Assembly: GCF_021401345.1 (NCBI RefSeq)
Contig: NZ_JACBGE010000018.1
Location: forward strand, 1-64,000
DNA length: 64,000 bases
Reading direction: 5' to 3'
Source: Hydrogenophaga sp. NFH-34
GTDB lineage: Bacteria > Pseudomonadota > Gammaproteobacteria > Burkholderiales > Burkholderiaceae_C
The notes under the pieces: generated by a model
Told to the model about the DNA's origin: nothing
Database searches by the model: none
The model's input: only the letters and a program-made list of their open reading frames with translations
In this document: positions 45,633 to 55,387 of the stretch, piece after piece
Numbering within the stretch: the stretch's first letter is position 1
How the letters are laid out: each line of letters opens with the position of its first letter
Program-made: the position numbers and the translations under genes

Positions 45633-46880
45633 TTGGACTTTCAGTATTCCGAAGACAACCTGCAGATGCAGCGCACCCTGCGCCAGTTCATGGATCGCCA
45701 TGTGCTGCCCCAGAACCGCGAATGGCAACGCCTGGCCGACAGCGGGGTCTATCCCTCGGCGGTGGTCGAGCCGCTGAAGGCGCTCGCGAAAGAGGCAGGC
45801 CTGTGGAACCTGTTCCTGCCCGGCCTGCGCGACGACGAACCGGGCACGCGCCTGTCCAACATGGCATACGCGCCGCTGGCCGAGATCATGGGCCGCATTC
45901 CCTGGGCCTCGGAGGTGTTCAATTGCAACGCGCCCGACACCGGCAACATGGAGATGCTGCACCTGTGCGCCACGCCCGATCAGCGTGAGCGCTGGCTCGA
46001 TCCCCTGCTGTCGGGCGAGATCCGTTCCTGCTTCTCGATGACCGAGCCCGACGTGGCTTCTTCGGACGCCACCAACATCCAGACCACGATCCGGCGCGAA
46101 GGCGACGAGTACGTGATCAACGGCCGCAAGTGGTTCAGCACCGGCGCCCTGCACCCGCTGTGCCGATTCACGATCGTCATGGGGGTGTCGGACGAGAGCC
46201 CCGACGCACCGGCCCACCAGCGGCACTCGATGGTGATCGTGCCCATCGGCACGCCGGGCTTCGAGATCGTGCGCAACGTGGCCATCATGCACCACCACAC
46301 GCCGGAAGGGCATTGCGAAGTGACCTTCAACAACGTGCGCGTGCCGGTGTCCCACCGGCTGGGCGAGGAGGGCGCCGGCTTCGCGCTGGCGCAGGCCCGG
46401 CTGGGGCCGGGGCGGGTGCACCACTGCATGCGTTCGATCGGCCAGTGCGAACTGGCGATGGAACTGATGTGCGAACGCGCGCTGACCCGCAAGGCCTTTG
46501 GCAAACACCTGAGTGACTACGCCAACGTGCAGGACTGGATCGCGCATTCGCGGGTCGAGATCGATCAGGCGCGGCTGCTGGTGTTGCGCGCGGCCTGGCT
46601 GATGGACACGCACGGCAACAAGGCCGCGCGCATCGACGTGTCGGCCATCAAGCTGGTCGCGGCGCTGCTGCAGACCCGCGTGCTCGACCGCGCCATGCAG
46701 GTGTTCGGTGCCATGGGCATCACGCCCGACACACCGCTGTCCTTCCTGTGGACCTGGGGCCGGGCGATGCGCTTCTTCGACGGGCCGGACGAGGTGCACC
46801 TGCGCGCCATCGCACGCCATGAGCTGGGCCGTGCGCGCGAGAGCCTGGGGTCGACGGCGGCCTACTACAACCTGGCTTGA
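45633..46880 (+). CDS. ACAD10/11-like acyl-CoA dehydrogenase
   Basis: A protein of 415 residues from a TTG start (45633) with GGAG eight bases upstream; a TTG at 45615 is an alternative overlapping the kinase stop. Features are CFSMTEPDVASSDATNIQTT in the middle beta domain, the FNNVRVPVSHRLGEEGAGF region and the C-terminal AMRFFDGPDEVHLRAIARHE. The DGPDEVH box, with Asp instead of the usual catalytic Glu position, is the mark of the ACAD10/11 branch. Beside the kinase gene it forms a split version of the fused animal ACAD11. Acts on CoA esters in the cytoplasm. Confidence 0.87.
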   Translation: MDFQYSEDNLQMQRTLRQFMDRHVLPQNREWQRLADSGVYPSAVVEPLKALAKEAGLWNLFLPGLRDDEPGTRLSNMAYAPLAEIMGRIPWASEVFNCNAPDTGNMEMLHLCATPDQRERWLDPLLSGEIRSCFSMTEPDVASSDATNIQTTIRREGDEYVINGRKWFSTGALHPLCRFTIVMGVSDESPDAPAHQRHSMVIVPIGTPGFEIVRNVAIMHHHTPEGHCEVTFNNVRVPVSHRLGEEGAGFALAQARLGPGRVHHCMRSIGQCELAMELMCERALTRKAFGKHLSDYANVQDWIAHSRVEIDQARLLVLRAAWLMDTHGNKAARIDVSAIKLVAALLQTRVLDRAMQVFGAMGITPDTPLSFLWTWGRAMRFFDGPDEVHLRAIARHELGRARESLGSTAAYYNLA

Positions 46881-46890
46881 GGAGAGCGCA

Positions 46891-47694
46891 ATGGCGTATC
46901 CGGACAAGGACACCCGCGGCGAAGCGAGCCTGCTGTACTGGCGCGAAGGCGCGGTGGCACGGCTGCATTTCAACCGCCCGACGGCGCTCAACGCCATCGA
47001 TGAACCCATGGCCAGGGGCTTCCTGGCAGCCTGTGAGGCCGTGGCGGCCGACCCGCTGGTGCGGGCCGTGCACATCACCGCCGAAGGCAAGGCCTTCATG
47101 GCCGGCGGCGATCTGGCCGCCATGCGCAGCGATCCGGTGCCGGTGGCCCAGGCGCTGATCGCGGGCATGCACGGCGGCCTGCGTCTGCTGGCAGACCTGC
47201 GGGCACCGGTGGTGGCGAGCGTGCAGGGCGCGGTGTTCGGCGGCGGTCTGGGCCTGATGCTGGGCTGCGACCTCGTGATCGCCGCCGAAGGCACCCGCTT
47301 CGGCATCGCCTATCCCCTGATCGGCGCCAGCAGCGACTGCTCGACCTCCTGGGGCCTGGTGCAACTGCTGGGCCTGCGCAAGGCGATGGAACTGGCCCTG
47401 CTGGCCGACGTGATCGACGCGCCCGAGGCCCTGCGCCTGGGGCTGGTGAACCGGGTGGTGCCCGCTGCGGACCTGCAGGCCGAGGGCGAACGCCTGGTGC
47501 AGCGGCTGGCTCAAGGGCCGACGCAGGCGCTGGGCCAGCTCAAGCGCCTGCTGCGCGCCGCCACGCACAACGATCTCGGGACCCAGCTCGACGCCGAGGC
47601 AGCGGCTTTCCTGTCCTGCGCCCGCACGGCCGATTTCGCGGAGGGCGTGGGCGCCTTCCTGGACAAACGCGCACCGACTTTCAACGGCCACTGA
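46891..47694 (+). CDS. Enoyl-CoA hydratase/isomerase family protein
   Basis: A crotonase of 267 residues. Oxyanion-hole parts are FMAGGDLAAMRS and QGAVFGGGLGLMLGCDL. The first catalytic Glu is replaced (GGGLGLML) and the second position reads IGASSDCSTSWG, giving Asp instead of Glu. This active site suits isomerase or another crotonase reaction. It follows the ACAD by 10 bases. Length and tail (FLDKRAPTFNG) are normal for the family. Confidence 0.85.
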   Translation: MAYPDKDTRGEASLLYWREGAVARLHFNRPTALNAIDEPMARGFLAACEAVAADPLVRAVHITAEGKAFMAGGDLAAMRSDPVPVAQALIAGMHGGLRLLADLRAPVVASVQGAVFGGGLGLMLGCDLVIAAEGTRFGIAYPLIGASSDCSTSWGLVQLLGLRKAMELALLADVIDAPEALRLGLVNRVVPAADLQAEGERLVQRLAQGPTQALGQLKRLLRAATHNDLGTQLDAEAAAFLSCARTADFAEGVGAFLDKRAPTFNGH

Positions 47695-47711
47695 ACAGCG
47701 CCGTCTTGTGA

Positions 47712-48737
<1,026 letters not shown>

Positions 48738-48753
48738 TGAGGGAGCGGCATCC

Positions 48754-50373
48754 ATGAAGACACGACTGGAAACCCATTTTCACGACCGCGTCGTGCGCTG
48801 TTTTGCGCAGCGCCCGGGCAACGTGAACCAGATGTGGCGCGCGGCGGCGCGCCTGCAGCCGCAGGCCGAGGCCGTGGTCTGCGGCGGACGGCGCCTGGAC
48901 TGGGCCGAACTGCAAACGCAGGTGATGCGGGCGGCCGCAGGCCTGATCGCCCTGGGCGTGTCGCCCGGCGACCGGGTGGCCTTGCTGCTGGGCAATGACG
49001 TGGAGTTCGTGGTGTCGGCGCTGGCGGTGCAGGCCGCCGGTGCGGTGCTGGTGCCGCTGAGCATCCGCGACCAGACACCGGGCCTGGCCTACATCCTTGC
49101 GCATTGCGGCGCCTCGGTGCTGATTTCGGAGGCGGCGTTGCGCGACCGCTGGCCGGCACCGGCCGACACGCCGGCGTTGAAGCACCGCGTGCTGGTCGGC
49201 GCACCGGCGGACGAGGCGCAGTCGTTCGAACGGCTGCTGCTGTCGCACGAGCCGCTGTCGGCATGCGTGCCCGTGGAGGAAGACGGCGTCGCGATCATCA
49301 TGTACACCTCGGGCACCACGGGGTTTCCCAAGGGCGCGATGCTCACGCACCTGAACATCGTGCACTCGGTGCTGCACTACGCCCAGGCGCTGTCGCTGCC
49401 GACCGGCGTGCGCGGCGCGGTGGTGGTGCCGCTGAGCCATGTCACGGGGCTGGTCGGCCTGATGATGGTCACGCTGGGCCTGGGGGGCACCCTGCTCATC
49501 CAGCCGGCCTTCAAGGCGGCGGACTTCCTGCGTTTCGCTGCGAGCGAGCGCATGGGGTTCACGATCATGGTGCCGGCGATGTACAACCTCTGCCTGCTGC
49601 AGGACGACTTCGCGTCGCACGACCTGTCTGCCTGGCAGATGGGGGGCTACGGCGGTGCGCCCATGCCGCCGGCCGCCATCGACCGGCTGGCGCGGCTGCT
49701 GCCGGCGCTGCGCCTGTCGAACTGCTATGGCGCCACCGAAACCGCATCGCCGGCGACCATCATGCCGCCCCAGCTCACCCGCGACCATCTCGACAGCGTG
49801 GGTCTGCCGCTGCCGTGTGCCGAGGTCGCGGTGATGGACGAGCAGGGCGTCGAGCTGCCGCGTGGCGAGGTGGGGGAACTCTGGCTCAAGGGGCCGATGG
49901 TGGTCAAGGGCTATTGGGACAACCCGGCTGCGACCGCCGAGAACTTCCTGGGTGGCTTTTGGCGCAGCGGCGACATCGGCAGCGTGGACGCCGAGGGGTT
50001 CGTGCGCGTGCTCGATCGCCGCAAGGACATGCTCAACCGCGGTGGCTACAAGATCTTCAGCGTCGAGGTGGAAAACACCCTGTGCCAGCACCCCGACGTG
50101 ATGGAGGCGGCCGTGGTGGCGAAGTCCTGTCCGGTGCTGGGCGAGCGGGTGCATGTGTTCGTCTCGGCGCGCGAAGGCCGTTCGCTGGACGCGGCGGCCT
50201 TGCGCGCGTTCTGCGCCGAACGCCTGTCCGACTACAAGGTGCCCGAGAGCTACACCCTGTGTGCCGATCCCTTGCCCCGCAACGCCAACGGCAAGCTGCT
50301 CAAGCGCGAACTGCGCGAACGCCTGCTGGCCGAGGTCGAGCGCGCCCAGGCGGCGCAGGAGGCCCGCGCATGA
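48754..50373 (+). CDS. Acyl-CoA ligase (AMP-binding), second copy
   Basis: A protein of 539 residues. P-loop IIMYTSGTTGFPKGAMLTHL lies near residue 190, the A5 motif is NCYGATETASPATIM, the hinge GGFWRSGDIGSVDAEGFVRV, and the C-terminal lysine is in PRNANGKLLKREL. It resembles class-I acyl/aryl-CoA synthetases. ATG 48754 was chosen because a GGGAGCGGCATCC leader precedes it. It overlaps the next crotonase gene by 4 bases. Two ligases in the island (see 36008) suggest two entry acids or intermediates. Confidence 0.9.
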   Translation: MKTRLETHFHDRVVRCFAQRPGNVNQMWRAAARLQPQAEAVVCGGRRLDWAELQTQVMRAAAGLIALGVSPGDRVALLLGNDVEFVVSALAVQAAGAVLVPLSIRDQTPGLAYILAHCGASVLISEAALRDRWPAPADTPALKHRVLVGAPADEAQSFERLLLSHEPLSACVPVEEDGVAIIMYTSGTTGFPKGAMLTHLNIVHSVLHYAQALSLPTGVRGAVVVPLSHVTGLVGLMMVTLGLGGTLLIQPAFKAADFLRFAASERMGFTIMVPAMYNLCLLQDDFASHDLSAWQMGGYGGAPMPPAAIDRLARLLPALRLSNCYGATETASPATIMPPQLTRDHLDSVGLPLPCAEVAVMDEQGVELPRGEVGELWLKGPMVVKGYWDNPAATAENFLGGFWRSGDIGSVDAEGFVRVLDRRKDMLNRGGYKIFSVEVENTLCQHPDVMEAAVVAKSCPVLGERVHVFVSAREGRSLDAAALRAFCAERLSDYKVPESYTLCADPLPRNANGKLLKRELRERLLAEVERAQAAQEARA

Positions 50374-51182
50374 ACGGCGTTGACGAACCCGTTCGGGTCG
50401 AGCGGCCACAGGCCGGGCTGTGTGTGCTGCGCCTGAACCGGCCGGGCCGGCTCAATGCGATGGACGTGCCGGCGCTGCAGCATTTCCACCGGGTGCTGGA
50501 CGAGGTGCTGGGTGACCGCAGCGTGCGGGTCATCGTGCTGGCGGCCGAAGGCCCGGGATTCTGCGCCGGCCTGGATCTCAAATCGGTGCTGGACGACGAC
50601 GGCAGCTCGCGCCTCGACGTCGGCAGTGGCTACGAGTTGCAGCTGTGTTTTGCGGGCCTGATCCAGCGGCTGCGCGCCACCGACGCCACGGTGATCGCCG
50701 CCGTGCAGGGCGTGGCGGTCGGCGCCGGCATGGCGCTCACGCTGGCGGCCGACATCCGCATCGCCTCGACCCAGGCCGCGTTTCACGTGGGCGCCGTGCG
50801 CATCGGCATCACCGCCGGCGAGTGCGGCATCAGCTACCACCTGCCCCGGCTGATCGGCGCTTCGCGGGCGTTTGAGCTGATGCTCACCGGGCGCCCGGTG
50901 TCGGCCGGTGAGGCGCTGCAGATTGGTCTGGTGGCCGACGTGGTGGCGCCAGACGACCTGCACGCCCGTGTCATCACCTGCGCGCAAGCGGTGCTGGCCA
51001 ACAGCCCCTACGCCACGGCCCACACCAAGCGCCTGATGTGGAGCAACCTCGATGCAGGCAGCCTCGACGCCGCCATCGAGCTGGAAAACCACACCCAGGT
51101 CCTCGGGCTGATGACCCAGGACTTCGCCGAGGCCGCCAAGGCCTTTGTCGAGAAGCGAAAACCGGTCTTCACCGGGCGCTGA
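50370..51182 (+). CDS. Enoyl-CoA hydratase/isomerase family protein
   Basis: A crotonase of 270 residues starting at ATG 50370 by ATGA overlap. FCAGLDLKSVLD and GVAVGAGMALTLAADIRIAS give the oxyanion hole. The first catalytic Glu is Met/Ala-rich here (GAGMALTL); the second acid is kept as Glu in ITAGECGISYHLPR. It resembles hydrolase/isomerase crotonases of cyclic-acid pathways. Operator S4 lies 65 bases after its stop. Confidence 0.85.
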   Translation: MNGVDEPVRVERPQAGLCVLRLNRPGRLNAMDVPALQHFHRVLDEVLGDRSVRVIVLAAEGPGFCAGLDLKSVLDDDGSSRLDVGSGYELQLCFAGLIQRLRATDATVIAAVQGVAVGAGMALTLAADIRIASTQAAFHVGAVRIGITAGECGISYHLPRLIGASRAFELMLTGRPVSAGEALQIGLVADVVAPDDLHARVITCAQAVLANSPYATAHTKRLMWSNLDAGSLDAAIELENHTQVLGLMTQDFAEAAKAFVEKRKPVFTGR

Positions 51183-51246
51183 TTCCCCCGGGGCCACCGC
51201 GCCGAGGTGGCCACCTCCGGCAGGGCCGTCGTCAGCCGTCCGGATT

Positions 51247-51290
51247 TCGTCGGATTGGACGATGCCAGCCACGTGGGTGCGCGCCACCAT
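51247..51290 (+). promoter_or_regulatory. Operator S4 (TCGTC-N6-GACGA) and promoter before the racemase/ACAD unit
   Basis: TCGTCGGATTGGACGA lies at 51247-51262, followed by TGCC. Exactly 22 bases later is CACCAT (51285-51290), a weak -10 hexamer that matches the spacing of the other sites. It is 70 bases before the racemase ATG at 51333. A second GTCGTC run lies just upstream. Confidence 0.62.
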
Positions 51291-51332
51291 CTGTCTGTCC
51301 CGCCGCTGGGTGCGGGAAGCAGGAGCAGGCAG

Positions 51333-52466
51333 ATGGCGGGACCCTTGGCGGGATTGAAGGTGATCGAAATGGCGGGCATCGGCCCGGGGCCTTTCTGCGC
51401 CATGGTGCTGTCCGACCTGGGGGCCGACGTGGTGCGCATCGTGCGCCCCGGAACGCCGCTGGATCCGAACGACGTGCTGGCCCGCGGCCGCACGGTCCTG
51501 GCGCTGGATCTGCGCCGCCCGGACGCGGTGGACGAGGTGCTGGCCCTGGTGGCGCAGGCCGACGTGCTGATCGAGGGCTTTCGCCCCGGCGTCATGGAAC
51601 GCCTGGGCTTGGGGCCATCGGTCTGCATGGCGCGCCAGCCGAGGCTGGTCTACGGTCGCATGACCGGCTGGGGGCAACACGGCCCGCTGTCGCACGCGGC
51701 CGGCCACGACATCAACTACATCGCCATCTCGGGCGCCCTGCATGCCGTGGGCCGGTCCGGCGAGGCCCCGGTGCCGCCCCTGAACTATGTGGGCGATTTT
51801 GGTGGCGGGGCGATGCTGCTGGCGGTCGGCATTCTCAGCGCGCTCCATGAGACCGCCCGGTCGGGACAGGGGCAGGTGGTGGACGCCGCCATGACCGACG
51901 GCGCGGCCCTGATGTCGGCCCTGATGTACGGCATGAAGGCGGCGGGCCAGTGGAGCAACCAGCGGGGTGAGAACCTGCTCGACGGCGGCGCCTTTTTCTA
52001 CGACACCTACGCCTGTGCCGATGGGCGCTACGTGGCGGTGGGCGCCATCGAACCCCAGTTCTATGCCCTGCTGCGCGAGCGCTGCGGCATTGCCGACGAT
52101 CCGGCATTCGACCCGCAGATGGACCCGAGCAGTTGGCCGCTGCTCAAGCTGCGTCTGGCCGAGGTGTTCCGCACCCGCACGCGCGATGCCTGGTGCGCAT
52201 TGCTGGAAGGCTGTGACGCCTGTTTCGCGCCCGTGCTGGACTGGGACGAGGCGCCGACACACCCGCACAACCGCGCGCGCCAGACCTTCGTCGCACTCGA
52301 CGGCGTGGTCCAGCCCGCTCCCGCACCCCGTTTCCAGCGCACGCCCGCGGCCGTGCCCCGCAGCAGCGTGATCGCCACGACCGACGCGGTACGCCGCCGC
52401 TGGCAGGCGGGTGCGGGTGCGGATTCCGCTGCCGCGACCGTTCCTGCCGCCCATCCCGTGGCCTGA
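51333..52466 (+). CDS. CaiB/BaiF class III CoA-transferase family, alpha-methylacyl-CoA racemase-like
   Basis: A protein of 377 residues. It begins [20 protein letters not shown], the family start. The segment [15 protein letters not shown] (about 124-138) with its His, and the following [14 protein letters not shown] with its Asp, match the catalytic elements of alpha-methylacyl-CoA racemase rather than of formyl-CoA or carnitine CoA-transferases. Such enzymes invert 2-methyl branches so that an S-specific dehydrogenase can act. It leads a unit with an LCAD-like ACAD, a crotonase and a dienoyl-CoA-reductase-like SDR, controlled by operator S4. Confidence 0.85.
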   Translation: MAGPLAGLKVIEMAGIGPGPFCAMVLSDLGADVVRIVRPGTPLDPNDVLARGRTVLALDLRRPDAVDEVLALVAQADVLIEGFRPGVMERLGLGPSVCMARQPRLVYGRMTGWGQHGPLSHAAGHDINYIAISGALHAVGRSGEAPVPPLNYVGDFGGGAMLLAVGILSALHETARSGQGQVVDAAMTDGAALMSALMYGMKAAGQWSNQRGENLLDGGAFFYDTYACADGRYVAVGAIEPQFYALLRERCGIADDPAFDPQMDPSSWPLLKLRLAEVFRTRTRDAWCALLEGCDACFAPVLDWDEAPTHPHNRARQTFVALDGVVQPAPAPRFQRTPAAVPRSSVIATTDAVRRRWQAGAGADSAAATVPAAHPVA

Positions 52467-52492
52467 CCCGCCCATCTGCACCGAACCCTTCC

Positions 52493-53641
52493 ATGGCTCT
52501 GAACTTTGCACGCTCCTGGAGCGACCCCGATCTCGACCAGTACCGCGACACCGTGGTGCGCTTCATCGAAAACGAAATGCTGCCCGGCGACGAGGCGGCG
52601 CGCCAGCGTGGCCACGTGGGGCATGAGCTGTGGCGCAAGGCCGGCGAAACCGGCTTGCTCTGCACCGACCTGCCCGAACAGTGGGGTGGTGCCGGCGGTG
52701 ATTTCCGCCATGAAGCGGTGTTCTACGAAGAAATGGCGCGCCGCAGTCTCAACGGCATGAACGCGTCGGTGCACACCATCGTGGCGCACTACCTGCTCAA
52801 CCACGGCACCGACGAACAGCGCCGCCGCTACCTGCCGCGGCTGGTGAGTGGTGAGTGTGTCGGCGCCATCGCCATGACCGAGCCGGGTGCCGGCTCCGAC
52901 CTGCAGGGCATCCGAACCCGCGCCGAGCGCTCGGGCGATGGCTACCGCATCAACGGCTCCAAGACCTTCATCTCCAACGGCTATCTGGCCGGTCTGGTGC
53001 TGGTGGTCGCCAAGACCGATCCCAACCTGGGCGCGCGGGGCACGTCGATCTTCATCGTCGAGACGGCCGACTGCCCCGGCTACCGCGTGGGGCGGGTGCT
53101 CGACAAGATGGGCCTCAAGGCGCAGGACACCTCCGAGCTGTTCTTCGATGACGTGCAGGTGCCTGCGGACCAGTTGCTGGGCGGCCGCGAAGGCCGGGGC
53201 TTCTTCCAGCTCATGGCCGATCTGCCCTACGAGCGCCTGATCATCGGCGTGACCGGGCTGGCGGCCATGGAAGGCGCCTACGAGGCCACGCTGGCCTATG
53301 TGCGCGATCGCCAGGCCTTTGGTCAGGCCGTGGCCGATTTCCAGAACACCCGCTTCAAGCTGGCCGAGATCGCGACCGAGATCCGCGTGGGCCGCGCCTT
53401 CATCGACCGTTGTGTCGAAGACCTGGTGGCAGGCCGGCTCGACACCGCAACCGCCTCCATGGCCAAGCTCTGGGGCTCGGAAGCGCAGGGGCGGGTGGTC
53501 GATGCCTGCGTGCAACTGTTTGGCGGCTATGGCTACATGAACGAGTACCTGGTGGCGCGGCTGTATACCGACGCACGCATCCAGCGCATCTACGGCGGCA
53601 CCAGCGAAATCATGAAGGAAGTGATCGCCCGTGCGCTTTGA
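52493..53641 (+). CDS. Acyl-CoA dehydrogenase (LCAD-like)
   Basis: A protein of 382 residues: AMTEPGAGSDLQGIRTRAER in the FAD/substrate region, FFDDVQVPADQLLGG, and the C-terminal RIYGGTSEIMKEVIARAL. The end box has Gly instead of Glu at the MCAD base position. The base is probably the Glu in GAYEATLAYVRDRQAFG (helix G), as in long-chain and isovaleryl types. It introduces the 2,3-double bond using FAD, with electrons leaving to ETF. It follows the racemase by 26 bases. Confidence 0.9.
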   Translation: MALNFARSWSDPDLDQYRDTVVRFIENEMLPGDEAARQRGHVGHELWRKAGETGLLCTDLPEQWGGAGGDFRHEAVFYEEMARRSLNGMNASVHTIVAHYLLNHGTDEQRRRYLPRLVSGECVGAIAMTEPGAGSDLQGIRTRAERSGDGYRINGSKTFISNGYLAGLVLVVAKTDPNLGARGTSIFIVETADCPGYRVGRVLDKMGLKAQDTSELFFDDVQVPADQLLGGREGRGFFQLMADLPYERLIIGVTGLAAMEGAYEATLAYVRDRQAFGQAVADFQNTRFKLAEIATEIRVGRAFIDRCVEDLVAGRLDTATASMAKLWGSEAQGRVVDACVQLFGGYGYMNEYLVARLYTDARIQRIYGGTSEIMKEVIARAL

Positions 53642-53667
53642 ACGGGCCCATTACCCAGGAGACCAGC

Positions 53668-54465
53668 ATGCCTGATGGCGACGTGCTTCAGATCGAGGAG
53701 GCGGGCGGCATCGCCCGCGTCACGCTCAACCGGCCCCAGCGCCTCAACGCGCTCAACCCCGCGCTGGCCACGGCGCTGCGCGACCACTTCCAGGGCCTGC
53801 AGCGCCGCCTCGATCTGCGCGTGGTGATCCTGCAAGCGGCGGGTGCGCAGTTCTGCGCCGGGCTCGACCTCAAGGAGCAGGCCCCTGGCGATGCCCTGGG
53901 CGCCGAAGCCATGATGGCCGTGCAGCACAGCATCCGCGACATCATGATCGCCATGCGCCGCTGTCCGCAGCCGGTGATCGGCGTGATCCAGGGCGCGGCC
54001 AGCGGTGGGGGCTTTGCCCTGGCGCTGGCGTGCGACGTGCGGCTGGCCACGCCCGACGCGCGCATGAACGCCTCGTTCATCCGCATCGGCCTCACCGGTT
54101 GCGACATGGGTGTGAGCTATTTTCTGCCTCGCATGGTGGGCAGTTCGGTGGCCGCCGAATATCTGCTGACGGGCCGCTTTATGACCGCGCAACGCGCGCT
54201 CGCCCTGGGCCTGTTCAGCCAGGTGGGCGCGCTGGACGCGATGCAGGCCGAGGCGCAGGCGCTGGCCGACGACATGCTGCGCTGCACCCCGCTGGGTCTG
54301 CGCCTGACCAAGGAAGGCCTGGGCCATGCCATCGACGCCGGCGGGCTGGAGGCCGTGATCGCCATGGAAGACCGCCAGCAGGTGCTGTGCACCCAGAGCG
54401 GCGATTTCCACGAAGGCATGGCCGCGTTCCTTGAAAAGCGGGCGCCCCGGTACCGCAACGTCTGA
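53668..54465 (+). CDS. Enoyl-CoA hydratase/isomerase family protein
   Basis: A crotonase of 265 residues with FCAGLDLKEQAP and QGAASGGGFALALACDVRLA. The first catalytic Glu is absent (GGGFALAL); the second position is Asp in LTGCDMGVSYFLPR. This is the same non-canonical pattern as at 33721 and 46891. ATG 53668 follows an AGGAGACCAGC ribosome-binding site. Co-transcribed with the ACAD and the SDR that follows. Confidence 0.85.
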   Translation: MPDGDVLQIEEAGGIARVTLNRPQRLNALNPALATALRDHFQGLQRRLDLRVVILQAAGAQFCAGLDLKEQAPGDALGAEAMMAVQHSIRDIMIAMRRCPQPVIGVIQGAASGGGFALALACDVRLATPDARMNASFIRIGLTGCDMGVSYFLPRMVGSSVAAEYLLTGRFMTAQRALALGLFSQVGALDAMQAEAQALADDMLRCTPLGLRLTKEGLGHAIDAGGLEAVIAMEDRQQVLCTQSGDFHEGMAAFLEKRAPRYRNV

Positions 54466-54487
54466 TGACCACAACGGAGACAACACC

Positions 54488-55378
54488 ATGACCCTTGATG
54501 ACCTGATCTACAAACCCGGCCTCCTGAATGGCGAACGTATCCTGGTCACCGGTGGCGGCTCCGGTCTGGGCCGGGTCATGAGCGAAGCCCTGCTCATGCT
54601 CGGCGCCACGGTCTACATCTGTGGCCGGCGCGGTCCGGTGGTCGAACAGACCGCGCAGGAACTCATGGCCGCGCATGGTGGCCGCGTCGTGCCGCTGGTC
54701 TGCGACATCCGCGACGACGCCAGCATCCTCGGCCTGCTCGACACCATCTGGGCCGATGGCGGTGCCCTCACCGGCCTGATCAACAACGCCGCCGGCAACT
54801 TTGTCAGCCGCACCGAAGACCTCTCGCCGCGTGCCTTCGACGCCATCGCCAACATCGTGTTCCGCGGCAGCTTCTACATGACGCTGGAATGCGGCAAGCG
54901 CTGGCTGGCCGAGGGGCGCAAGGCCTCGGTGATCTCCATCCTGACCACCTGGGTCTGGAACGGCTCACCCTTCACGGTGCCATCGGCCATGTCCAAGGCC
55001 GGTCTGCACGCCATGACCCAGTCGCTGGCGGTCGAGTGGGGTGGTCGGGGCATCCGCTTCAACGCCATCGCACCGGGCCTGTTCCCGACCGAGGGCATGA
55101 GCGCACGGCTGAACCCCCAGGGCGGTGAGCACCAGGTCGAGGGCAACCCCATGGGGCGCAACGGCCGCATGCCCGAACTGGCCAACCTCGCCGTGTTCCT
55201 CATGGGGCCGGGCGCCGAGTACATCAACGGCCAGACCATCGCCATCGACGGTGCGCAGTTCCAGGCCACCGGGGGCAATTTCGCCAGTCTGGCGGCGTGG
55301 ACCGATGCCGACTGGCAGCGCGCGCGCCAGAACATCCAGCGCCGCAACGCTGCCGACCGCGAGCGGCGCAGCGCCTGA
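54488..55378 (+). CDS. 2,4-dienoyl-CoA reductase-like SDR
   Basis: A protein of 296 residues. The cofactor motif is VTGGGSGLGRVMSEALLMLG, and NNAAGNF follows. The usual catalytic Tyr before Lys is missing: the segment reads PSAMSKAGLHAMTQSLAVEW. This and RFNAIAPGLFPTEGMSARLN match the mitochondrial/peroxisomal DECR family, which removes one double bond with NADPH. It ends the S4 transcription unit; the LAL regulator converges from the other strand. Confidence 0.85.
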   Translation: MTLDDLIYKPGLLNGERILVTGGGSGLGRVMSEALLMLGATVYICGRRGPVVEQTAQELMAAHGGRVVPLVCDIRDDASILGLLDTIWADGGALTGLINNAAGNFVSRTEDLSPRAFDAIANIVFRGSFYMTLECGKRWLAEGRKASVISILTTWVWNGSPFTVPSAMSKAGLHAMTQSLAVEWGGRGIRFNAIAPGLFPTEGMSARLNPQGGEHQVEGNPMGRNGRMPELANLAVFLMGPGAEYINGQTIAIDGAQFQATGGNFASLAAWTDADWQRARQNIQRRNAADRERRSA

Positions 55379-55387
55379 GCGCCGCCC

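Noticed and set aside
44590-46880. A full levulinate (lva) operon
   Set aside because: The kinase and dehydrogenase halves are present, but no small LvaB-like gene and no clear lva gene order are seen, so only the reaction type is proposed.
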